NCBI GenBank assembly: GCA_937883885.1
Contig: CAKZXL010000058.1
Location: 1 to 20,705 of the forward strand
Direction of reading: 5' to 3'
DNA from: an uncultured Aquincola sp.
GTDB lineage: Bacteria > Pseudomonadota > Gammaproteobacteria > Burkholderiales > Burkholderiaceae
Length of the DNA: 20,705 bases
Made by a program: the position numbers and the translations under genes. How positions within the stretch are numbered: position 1 is the stretch's first letter; each line of letters starts with the position of its first letter. Below, one piece after another: positions 7,962 through 14,979 of this stretch. Below the pieces are notes generated by a model that saw only the letters and a list, made by a program, of their open reading frames with translations, ran no database searches and was not told the DNA's origin.

Positions 7962-9872
7962 TCAGGCCAGCACCACCCGCCCCTTGCCTTCGCGCTTGGC
8001 GCGCAGCAGCGCCTGGTCGGCCAGGCCCAGCAAGGTGTGCGGATCGGCCTCGGCCGCGGCCGCCACCACACCCACGCTGGCGCCCACCTGCACGGCCCGG
8101 CCGTCGCCCAGCGCCACGGGCTGCCGCACCGCTTCCACCAGCCGGTCGAGCAGCGGCCGCCAGTCGGCCGGCGCCAGTTCGGCCAGCACCAGCACGAACT
8201 CATCGCCGCCGATGCGGGCCACGGTGTCGCTGGGCCGCAGCTGGCCCTGCATCCGGCGCGCCACGGCCACCAGCAAGGCGTCGCCCGCGTCGTGGCCAAA
8301 GCGGTCGTTGACGGCCTTGAAGCCATCGAGGTCGAGGTAGCACACCGCCAGCCCCGCGCCGGAACGGCTGCGCAGCGCCAGGCTGTGCCGCAGCCGCTCC
8401 AGCAGCAGCGTGCGGTTGGGCAACTGGGTCAGCGGGTCGTGGTGGGCCACGTGCAGCAGCCGTTCATGGGCGGCCTTGGCGGCAGTCACGTCCACCGCCA
8501 TCCAGAAGCTGCTGTCGTCGGCCAGCCGGGTGCCGGTGATCTCCACCCAGATCACCTCGCCGTTCTTGCGACGCATCGGCACCTGCGTGCGGTAGCTGCT
8601 GCCGGCCTGCAGCAGCGGGTAGGCCTCGCGGCCGGTGCGCTCGAAGCTGGCTTCGTCGGCATACAGCACGCGCATCGACTGGTCGATCAGCTCGCCGGGG
8701 CCATAGCCCAGCAGCCTTTCCAGCGCCACGTTGCACCACCGGATCGCGCGCCCGCTGACCCGCGCCATGCTGACCAGGTCGTTGTCCAGCATGGCGGCCT
8801 GTTCCTTCAGCAGCCGCGTCTCGCGCTCCTGCGCCTCGCGCTGCGCGCGGGCATGGGCGGCCACCTGGTCCATGGCCAGGGCCTCGCGCGCGCCGAAGCG
8901 GAAGATGGCCACGGTGGCGGCCAGCAGCAGCAGCCAGGCCAGCACCGCGGTGCCGGCCACCTGCACCGCCTGCTCGCGCCAGGGCTGGAAGAAGCGTTCG
9001 TTGCTGACGCCGGCAAACACCGTCAAGGGCCAGCCTTCCACCCGCCGGTAGGCGGTGGTGCGGGGCAGGTTGTCGATGGCCGCGCGGGAGACGAACCAGC
9101 CGCCATCGGGCTGGCGCTGGGTGGCCTCGCGCAGCTGCGACGAAACGGCGGCCATGCCCACGTCGCCCTGGTTCGGCACACCCGGCGCGCGCCGCGCCAC
9201 CATGCGCAGGTCGTCCGTGCGCAGCGTGATGGCATCGTGCAGGCCCAGCTCATAGCGGGCGAACAGCCGCGCCACATGGTCTGCCGAGATGGTGGCGCAC
9301 AGCATGCCCTGGAAGCGCCCACGCACCATCAAGGGCCGCGACACCACCATCACCCATTGGCCGGTGAGCGGCGAGCGTTCCGGCCCCGACAGGATGGGCG
9401 CCGACCCATGCGCCAGCTCGGCGGCGGTGGCGTGGGTATGGCCGTGTGCATCGGCCAGGCCGGGGGCCGACACGTCCGCCAGCCCCCTGCCCCAGCGCAT
9501 GTGGCCCCGGGTGTCGGACAGGTGCAGGTCTTCCACCGCCGGCAGCAGGCCGGCGCGGTCGCGCAGCAGGCGGTTCAGCGCCTGGTCATCCAGCCGGTCG
9601 CGGGTGGCGGCCAGCTCCTGCAGGCTGCTTTGGAGCACCGCGTCCACCTGCGCCAGCTCGCTGCCGATGTTGAGCTGGGCCACGGCGGCCAGCGATTCGG
9701 CCAGGTCGCGCGCGCGTGCCTCATGGCTGCTTTTCGTGCGCAGCAGCACCGACAGCACCAGCCCCGCCAACAGCGCCGCGGCCAGCAGGTTGGCCACGAC
9801 CAGCCCGCGCTTCAACGAGCGCCGCCTGGCAGCCACGGCAGAAAGCAACAGGTCAGGGTGCGAAGACGACAT
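7962..9872 (-). CDS. Membrane diguanylate cyclase: periplasmic sensor, PAS, GGDEF
   Basis: A 636-residue signalling enzyme predicted to make cyclic-di-GMP from two GTP. The first transmembrane helix is at about residues 24-44. A periplasmic sensor of about 260 residues follows, resembling the double-CACHE layout of such cyclases (GQWVMVVSRPL, GWPLTVFAGV). The second helix is at about 310-332, then a short coiled linker, a PAS domain at about 350-465 (RRKNGEVIWVEITGTRL) and the GGDEF domain from HHDPLTQLPNR to the end. The active-site loop GGDEF is intact at 555-559. The product-inhibition site RPSD is at 546-549, exactly five residues before it, so both catalysis and feedback control look functional. 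It is divergent from another cyclase gene 78 bases away and precedes the aceE-like gene by 32 bases, possibly as one transcript. No Shine-Dalgarno is obvious before the ATG. Confidence 0.92.
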   Translation of the reverse strand: MSSSHPDLLLSAVAARRRSLKRGLVVANLLAAALLAGLVLSVLLRTKSSHEARARDLAESLAAVAQLNIGSELAQVDAVLQSSLQELAATRDRLDDQALNRLLRDRAGLLPAVEDLHLSDTRGHMRWGRGLADVSAPGLADAHGHTHATAAELAHGSAPILSGPERSPLTGQWVMVVSRPLMVRGRFQGMLCATISADHVARLFARYELGLHDAITLRTDDLRMVARRAPGVPNQGDVGMAAVSSQLREATQRQPDGGWFVSRAAIDNLPRTTAYRRVEGWPLTVFAGVSNERFFQPWREQAVQVAGTAVLAWLLLLAATVAIFRFGAREALAMDQVAAHARAQREAQERETRLLKEQAAMLDNDLVSMARVSGRAIRWCNVALERLLGYGPGELIDQSMRVLYADEASFERTGREAYPLLQAGSSYRTQVPMRRKNGEVIWVEITGTRLADDSSFWMAVDVTAAKAAHERLLHVAHHDPLTQLPNRTLLLERLRHSLALRSRSGAGLAVCYLDLDGFKAVNDRFGHDAGDALLVAVARRMQGQLRPSDTVARIGGDEFVLVLAELAPADWRPLLDRLVEAVRQPVALGDGRAVQVGASVGVVAAAAEADPHTLLGLADQALLRAKREGKGRVVLA

Positions 9873-9950
9873 GCGACAAGAAGGCGATCAGGGGCAGGGC
9901 GCGGCCGCCGCGCGCCTTGACGTGCATCGGCCTTTTCCATGACTTCTTGA

Positions 9951-11189
9951 GTGATTTCTGATCTTGCTGCGCACTCCAGGGGTCAATGGCCACTACCGGG
10001 CACCGATAGCGCAGGGGTGGAACCCGCCCTCGCCACCTTCACCCCGCCCCCGCGCCAGCGTCCGCTGGCCGACCGCGTGTTCTTCTGGCTCACCGGCACC
10101 GGCCAGCCCGAGCAGACGGAAGTGCGGCGCGCCATGGTGCTCACGCTGCGTGAGCCCTTTCGCGTCACCTTGCTGGCCACGTTCTGGACCCAGACGGTGG
10201 CCTGGCTGGCCTGGCTGCTCACCGGTGCCACCTGGGCCGGCGCCTGGGCGGTGGCCGACCTGGTGCTCTTCGTGCTGCGCCTGCAGGGCAGCCGGCTGAT
10301 CGGGGCGGCCGAAGCGCAGGGCCGCCGGCTGCCCCTGCGCCGGGTGCTGGCCATCAACGCGATGTGGCTGATCTGGGTGGCCTTCGGCATCAGCATGTGC
10401 ATCCGGCAGACGGCACTGCCGCTGCTGGTGCTCGGCGCGATGATCAGCTCCGGCTTTTCGGGCTATTGCGTCTCGCGCTGGCAGGCTTTTCCGCGGCTGG
10501 CGCGCCTTTACCTGTACCTGATGTGGGGCGGCATGTGCGTGGGCATGCTGTGCTCCCCGCTGCCACCGCTGCAGCTGCTGGCCTGGCTGATGCCCACCGG
10601 CGCCATCGCCTTCCAGGTGCTGCTGGGCCTGAACCACGACATCCTGATCGGCGCACTGCGTGCGCAGCAGGAAAACCGGCGGCGCTCGATGCACGACCCG
10701 CTGACCGAGCTGCCCAACCGGCTGATGCTGCGCGAACGGCTGACAGCGCTGTGCCGCGGCCTGGCGGCCGGCCATGGATTTGCAGTGCTGTGCCTCGACC
10801 TGGACGGCTTCAAGGGCGTGAACGACCGCCTGGGCCATGCGGCCGGCGACTGGCTGCTCAAGAGCGTGGCGCAGCGGCTGACCGACGCCGTGCGCGCCGA
10901 AGACCTGGTGTGCCGGGTGGGCGGCGACGAATTCGTGCTGCTGCTGCCCGGCGCCGGCCCGGCGAAGGCGGCCGACATCGCCGAGCGCATCCTGCAGGCG
11001 GTGGCGCAGCCGCACGACCTGGGCGGCCTGGCCCGGCTGCCGTCGCGGGCCAGCATCGGCATCGCCATCGGCCCTGAAGACGGCACCGAACCCGACCCGC
11101 TGCTGCACGCGGCCGACGAGGCGCTGTACGCCGCCAAGCGCGACGGCAAAGGCTGCTGGCGCCGCCGCCACGCCCCGGACAACGGCTGA
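9951..11189 (+). CDS. Multi-pass membrane diguanylate cyclase (GGDEF)
   Basis: A 412-residue protein with an N-terminal membrane region of five or six helices (about residues 70-235, including LWLIWVAFGISMCI-like and MWGGMCVGMLC segments) and a C-terminal GGDEF domain beginning MHDPLTELPNRL. The active-site GGDEF is at 324-328 and the I-site RAED at 315-318, with the correct five-residue spacing, so it should be an active cyclic-di-GMP synthase with product inhibition. There is no PAS or periplasmic sensor; the membrane block resembles MASE-type input modules but I cannot assign one. The start is uncertain: GTG at 9951 gives the longest frame without a visible Shine-Dalgarno, GTG at 10017 is also possible, and ATG at 10134 (MVLTLREPF) would still keep all helices. 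It is divergent from the other cyclase gene. Confidence 0.88.
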   Translation: MISDLAAHSRGQWPLPGTDSAGVEPALATFTPPPRQRPLADRVFFWLTGTGQPEQTEVRRAMVLTLREPFRVTLLATFWTQTVAWLAWLLTGATWAGAWAVADLVLFVLRLQGSRLIGAAEAQGRRLPLRRVLAINAMWLIWVAFGISMCIRQTALPLLVLGAMISSGFSGYCVSRWQAFPRLARLYLYLMWGGMCVGMLCSPLPPLQLLAWLMPTGAIAFQVLLGLNHDILIGALRAQQENRRRSMHDPLTELPNRLMLRERLTALCRGLAAGHGFAVLCLDLDGFKGVNDRLGHAAGDWLLKSVAQRLTDAVRAEDLVCRVGGDEFVLLLPGAGPAKAADIAERILQAVAQPHDLGGLARLPSRASIGIAIGPEDGTEPDPLLHAADEALYAAKRDGKGCWRRRHAPDNG

Positions 11190-11266
11190 CGAACCGCAGG
11201 GCGATGGCGCCCGTGGCACAGTGCCGCCACCCGTTGTTGCCCCGCCCGCAAATCGCGCCGCCGCCG

Positions 11267-11467
11267 ATGTCCAGCCGTACCCGCCCCGCTGCCCAGACCG
11301 CGTCCTTCAAGGGCAACAAGCAGTCCTTGCCCAGCAAGCCCTGCGTGGCCTGCGGCCGGCCGATGAGCTGGCGCAAGCGCTGGGCGCGCAGCTGGGACGA
11401 GGTGAAGTTCTGCTCCGACGCCTGCCGCCGCAGCCGCAGCGGCGCACACACGGGCGCGGCCGGCTGA
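11267..11467 (+). CDS. DUF2256 small zinc-binding protein
   Basis: A 66-residue protein with the DUF2256 signature: a basic KGNKQSLPSKPCVACGRP, then SWRKRW, a W-x-V spacer and VKFCSDACRR. The four cysteines (CVAC and CSDAC) should bind one zinc. DUF2256 genes are repeatedly found next to CryB-type photolyases; their biochemical role is unknown to me. The start at 11267 is chosen because the family core follows soon after; an in-frame ATG at 11204 would add an unconvincing proline-rich stretch. The stop TGA overlaps the photolyase ATG by one base (TGATG), so the two are translationally coupled. It is the first gene of a three-gene plus-strand operon. Confidence 0.82.
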   Translation: MSSRTRPAAQTASFKGNKQSLPSKPCVACGRPMSWRKRWARSWDEVKFCSDACRRSRSGAHTGAAG

Positions 11468-13026
11468 TGGCCGCCGTGCGCCACCTGGTGCTGGTGCTGG
11501 GCGACCAGCTCGACCTGCAGGCCGCCGCCTTCGACGGGTTCGACAACGCGCAAGATGCGGTGTGGATGGCCGAGGTGGCCGAAGAGTCCACCCACGTGTG
11601 GTCGGCGCAGCAGCGCATCGCCCTCTTCCTGGCCGCGATGCGGCACTTTGCCGATGCGCTGCGCGAGGCGGGCCGGCCGCTGCACTACCGCCGGCTGGAC
11701 GAGCCCGGCAACCGCGGCCAGCTGGCCGAAGAACTCCGGGCCACGCTGGCTGCGCTCAAACCCCAGCGCGTGCTGATGACCGCGCCCGGCGACTGGCGGG
11801 TGTGGCAGTCGCTCAAGGCGGTGGTGGCAGCCGCCGGACTGACGCTGGAGGTGTGCGAAGACCGGCACTTCTTCAACACCGTGCGCGAGTTCGCGGCCTA
11901 TGCCAAAGGCCGCAAGGGCCTGCGCATGGAGTTCTTCTACCGCGAGATGCGCAAGCGCCACGGCGTGCTGATGCAGCACGGCCAGCCCGTGGGCGGGCAG
12001 TGGAACTTCGACGCCGACAACCGCGAGTCCTTCGGCGCCAAGGGCCCCGGCCTGCTGCCGCCGCGCGCCACCTTCGAGCCCGACGACATCACCCGCGAGG
12101 TGCTGGACCTGGTGCGCACGCGCTTTGCCGACCACCCCGGCCGCCTCGACAGCTTCGCCTGGCCGGTGACGCGCGCGCAGGCCTTGCAGGCGATGCAGGC
12201 CTTCATCGCCGACCGGCTGCCGCTCTTTGGCCGCTACGAAGACGCGATGTGGCCCGGCGAGCCGTGGCTGTACCACTCGCAGCTGTCGGCCGCGCTCAAC
12301 CTCAAGCTGCTCAACCCCTTCGAGGTGGTGCATGCGGCCGAGGCGGCCTACCACGAAGGCCATGCGCCACTGGCCGCGGTGGAGGGCTTCGTCCGCCAGA
12401 TCCTGGGCTGGCGCGAATACGTGCGTGGCATCTACTGGACGCAGATGCCCGGCTACCTGGAACGCAATGCGCTGGACGCGCAGCAGCCGCTGCCCGACTG
12501 GTACTGGACCGGCGACACCGACATGGCCTGCCTGCGCGACGCCATCACGCAGACGCTGGACCACGGCTACGCCCACCACATCCAGCGGCTGATGGTCACC
12601 GGCCTGTATGCGCTGCTGCTGGGCGTGCAGCCGCAGCAGGTGCATGCCTGGTATCTGGCGGTGTACGTGGATGCGGTGGAATGGGTGGAACTGCCCAACA
12701 CCCTGGGCATGAGCCAGTACGGCGACGGCGGCCTGCTGGGCAGCAAGCCCTACGTGGCCAGCGGCCGCTACATCCAGCGCATGGGCGGGCCCTGCGCCCA
12801 GTGCCGCTACAAGCCGGCCGAGCGTGCGGGCGACGACGCCTGCCCCTTCACCACGCTGTACTGGGACTTCCTGATGCGGCACGAGGCCATGCTGGCCGGC
12901 AACCAGCGCATGGTGATGCAGCTGAAGAACCTCTCGCGCCTGACCGAGGCCGAACGCGCCGCCGTGGCCGAGCGCGCCGAAGCCATCCGCCAGGGCCGGG
13001 TGGGCGGCGCCCCGACGGTGTCATGA
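11467..13026 (+). CDS. phrB: Iron-sulfur (6-4) photolyase/cryptochrome, CryB/PhrB type
   Basis: A 519-residue flavoprotein of the FeS-BCP class (Agrobacterium PhrB, Rhodobacter CryB), which repairs (6-4) photoproducts or acts as a light sensor. It has the usual order: N-terminal antenna domain (RHLVLVLGDQLDLQ) then the FAD-binding helical domain. The four [4Fe-4S] ligands are all present: Cys355, Cys443, Cys446 and Cys459, each exactly five residues after Agrobacterium PhrB Cys350/438/441/454. Other family blocks are FGRYEDAMWPGEPWLYHS, ILGWREYVRGIYW, HHIQRLMVTGLYALLLGV and NTLGMSQYGDGG. The antenna in this class is dimethyl-ribityl-lumazine. The start overlaps the DUF2256 stop and the stop overlaps the next gene by ATGA, so three genes are tightly coupled. 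Repair versus signalling function cannot be decided from sequence. Confidence 0.93.
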   Translation: MAAVRHLVLVLGDQLDLQAAAFDGFDNAQDAVWMAEVAEESTHVWSAQQRIALFLAAMRHFADALREAGRPLHYRRLDEPGNRGQLAEELRATLAALKPQRVLMTAPGDWRVWQSLKAVVAAAGLTLEVCEDRHFFNTVREFAAYAKGRKGLRMEFFYREMRKRHGVLMQHGQPVGGQWNFDADNRESFGAKGPGLLPPRATFEPDDITREVLDLVRTRFADHPGRLDSFAWPVTRAQALQAMQAFIADRLPLFGRYEDAMWPGEPWLYHSQLSAALNLKLLNPFEVVHAAEAAYHEGHAPLAAVEGFVRQILGWREYVRGIYWTQMPGYLERNALDAQQPLPDWYWTGDTDMACLRDAITQTLDHGYAHHIQRLMVTGLYALLLGVQPQQVHAWYLAVYVDAVEWVELPNTLGMSQYGDGGLLGSKPYVASGRYIQRMGGPCAQCRYKPAERAGDDACPFTTLYWDFLMRHEAMLAGNQRMVMQLKNLSRLTEAERAAVAERAEAIRQGRVGGAPTVS

Positions 13027-14249
13027 CCCGCGCCCAGGCGCTGGCCCGCATCGCGGCGATCGACCCCGCGGCCTATGCCCGCAGTCGCAATGCGCTGGAT
13101 GGCGCGGTGTCGGGCCTGTCGCCGTGGATCACGCATGGCGTGGTCAGCCTGCCCGAGGTGGCGGCCGGCGTGGCGGCGCGCCACCCGGGGCTGCACCTGC
13201 AGCACCGCTTCGTGATGGAGCTGGGCTGGCGCGAGTTCTTCCGCCATGTGTGGGCGCATCGCGGCAGCGGCATCTTTGAGTCGCTGCACGCAGGGCCGCT
13301 GCCCGATGGGGCCTACGCGGCCGAGGTGCCGGCCGACGTGCGCGAGGCCCGCACCGGCGTGCCGGTGATCGACCAGGCGGTGCGCCAGCTGTATGCCCAG
13401 GGGCTGCTGCACAACCACGCGCGACTGTGGCTGGCCAGCTACCTGGTGCACCTGCGCAAGGTGCACTGGCGCGCGGGCGCCGACTGGCTGCTGGGCCACC
13501 TGCTGGACGGCGACCTGGCCAGCAACCACCTGAGCTGGCAATGGGTGGCCGGCACCGGCAGCCACCAGCCCTACCTGTTCAATGCCGAGAACGTGGCCCG
13601 CTTTGCGCCGGCCGACTGGCACAGCCCCGGCAGCGTGATCGACACCGACTACGACACGCTGGACGCGATGGCCCGCAGCCCGCAGCCGGTGCCCGCGCGG
13701 GTGGCGGCGCCCGCAGCCGGCGCGGGTCGCGAGGTGCAGGAGCCGCCGCGCCACACACGGCCGCCCGCGGGCCTGCTGCCGCCGGCGCCGGCGCCGGGCT
13801 GGGTCGCGGGCCGTGACGTGTGGCTGCTGCACCCGTGGGCGCTGCGCCCACCGCCGGCCGACGTGCTGCCCGATGCGGTGTGCCTGGGCTGGTGGCCGGC
13901 CGAGCACCATGCGGCCTGGCCCTGGACCGACAGCCGCTGGCGCTGGGCAGCGGCGCGCCTGGCCGAGTTGACGCAGCAGGCCGTGCATGCCGACCGCGCC
14001 ACGCTGGCCGCGCTGCTGGCCGGCGCCCGCAGCGTGCAGGCCTGGTCCGATCCGCATGCCGACCCGCATGCCCCCGCGGCCGTGCAGCTGCGCCCGCCGC
14101 AGCGGCTGTTCGATGCGGTGGAGCGGCCCTGCGCCTCGTTCTCCAGCTGGTGGAAGCGCAGCACCCGCGGCGTCAAAGGCCTGGCCGAGCTGCCGGGCTG
14201 GCCGGCCGGCGTGGCAGCGCTCAGCGCACCAGCGGCCGCACGGCGGTGA
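13023..14249 (+). CDS. Photolyase/cryptochrome-like protein with permuted domain order
   Basis: A 408-residue protein whose N-terminal 230 residues are a photolyase FAD-binding domain and whose antenna domain is not at the N terminus. Visible blocks: SGLSPWITHG (phosphate grip), LGWREFFRHV, TGVPVIDQAVRQLYAQGLLHNHARLW, DGDLASNHLSWQWVAGTG and PYLFNAENVARF. By alignment with E. coli photolyase, Asp162, Asn168 and Trp172 correspond to Asp372, Asn378 and Trp382, so FAD binding and the proximal electron-transfer Trp look intact; HNR is HNH here. After a Pro/Ala-rich linker (about 225-258) comes an alpha/beta-looking domain (264-408): RDVWLLHPWAL, DAVCLGWWP, SRWRWAAARLAEL, ARSVQAWSD. It ends ASFSSWWKRS, like the FTPFW segment that normally joins antenna to FAD domain. 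It overlaps the photolyase gene by ATGA and the convergent SDR gene by 29 bases. Confidence 0.85.
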   Translation: MTRAQALARIAAIDPAAYARSRNALDGAVSGLSPWITHGVVSLPEVAAGVAARHPGLHLQHRFVMELGWREFFRHVWAHRGSGIFESLHAGPLPDGAYAAEVPADVREARTGVPVIDQAVRQLYAQGLLHNHARLWLASYLVHLRKVHWRAGADWLLGHLLDGDLASNHLSWQWVAGTGSHQPYLFNAENVARFAPADWHSPGSVIDTDYDTLDAMARSPQPVPARVAAPAAGAGREVQEPPRHTRPPAGLLPPAPAPGWVAGRDVWLLHPWALRPPPADVLPDAVCLGWWPAEHHAAWPWTDSRWRWAAARLAELTQQAVHADRATLAALLAGARSVQAWSDPHADPHAPAAVQLRPPQRLFDAVERPCASFSSWWKRSTRGVKGLAELPGWPAGVAALSAPAAARR

Positions 14250-14979
14250 AGCCGCCGTCCACCGGCAGCACCTGGCCGGTGACGCGCGCGGCGCCTTCGC
14301 CCAGCAGCCAGGCCATCACGCCGGCCACGTCGTCCGCGGCCTGCACACCGCCCAGCGGGTACTGGCGGCCGGCGGCCTCGCGCATGGCGGGCAGCTTGAG
14401 CATGCCGGCGGTCATCGGCGTTTCGGTCATGCCCGGGGCCACCACGTTCAGCCGCACGCCCTGGGGCGCATAGGTGGCGGCGGCGCTGCGCACCAGCGCT
14501 TCCAGGCCGCCCTTGGCGGCGGCGATCGCCTCATGGTTGGCCACGCCGATGCGGGCCACCACCGAGCTGACGAACACCGCCGAGCCGGGGCCGCCCTGCA
14601 GCCCGGCCAGCCAGGCCTTGAGCATGTACACCGCGCTGTCCAGGTTCACCCGCATCAGCTCGCGGTAGATCACCTCCTGCGTGCGGTGCAGCGGCGCCAC
14701 CAGCGTGCTGCCCACCGCATGCGCCAGTCGGGTGGGCGCTGCACCCATGCCTTCGGTGCAGGCGGCCACCGCCAGCGCGGCACCTTCGGGCGTGGTGGTG
14801 TCGGCCACGATGCGCAGCTCGGCCGGCACGGCGGCCAGGCGGGCGGCTTCGCGCCCCACCGCAGCCACGCGGCAGCCCGCCTGCGTGAGCTGGTCGGCCA
14901 GCGCGCGGCCGATGCCGCCGCTGGCACCGGTGATGAGCACGACGGGCGCAGGGCCCGGGAAAGCAGGTTGTGTCGTCAT
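14221..14979 (-). CDS. Short-chain dehydrogenase/reductase-family protein lacking the catalytic Tyr
   Basis: A 252-residue Rossmann-fold protein of the classical SDR family. The cofactor motif TGASGGIG is near residues 18-25, the helix-4 region is NLDSAVYMLKAW, the substrate Ser is in VFVSSVV (Ser139) and the lysine is in AAAKGG (Lys156). The usual YxxxK reads IAAAK: the tyrosine position is Ile152, in the segment NHEAIAAAKGG. I recall this NHEAIAAAK form from other SDR-like proteins, so it is probably a subfamily trait rather than a mutation, but normal hydride-transfer chemistry is doubtful. The C terminus (GQVLPVDGGF) is canonical. The start overlaps the oxidoreductase stop as ATGA, and its 3' end runs 29 bases into the convergent photolyase-like gene. 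A dehydrogenase role should not be assumed. Confidence 0.85.
   Translation of the reverse strand: MTTQPAFPGPAPVVLITGASGGIGRALADQLTQAGCRVAAVGREAARLAAVPAELRIVADTTTPEGAALAVAACTEGMGAAPTRLAHAVGSTLVAPLHRTQEVIYRELMRVNLDSAVYMLKAWLAGLQGGPGSAVFVSSVVARIGVANHEAIAAAKGGLEALVRSAAATYAPQGVRLNVVAPGMTETPMTAGMLKLPAMREAAGRQYPLGGVQAADDVAGVMAWLLGEGAARVTGQVLPVDGGFTAVRPLVR

Noticed and set aside
5311..8340. Plus-strand open frame of about 1000 codons opposite the aceE-like gene
   Set aside because: It has His/Gln/Arg-rich low-complexity composition and no family motif, and it runs across the end of one real gene into another. Shadow frame.
11215..11225. Short palindrome GGCAC-A-GTGCC upstream of the DUF2256 gene as an operator
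   Set aside because: Arms of five bases are expected by chance in DNA this GC-rich, and no promoter elements could be placed around it.
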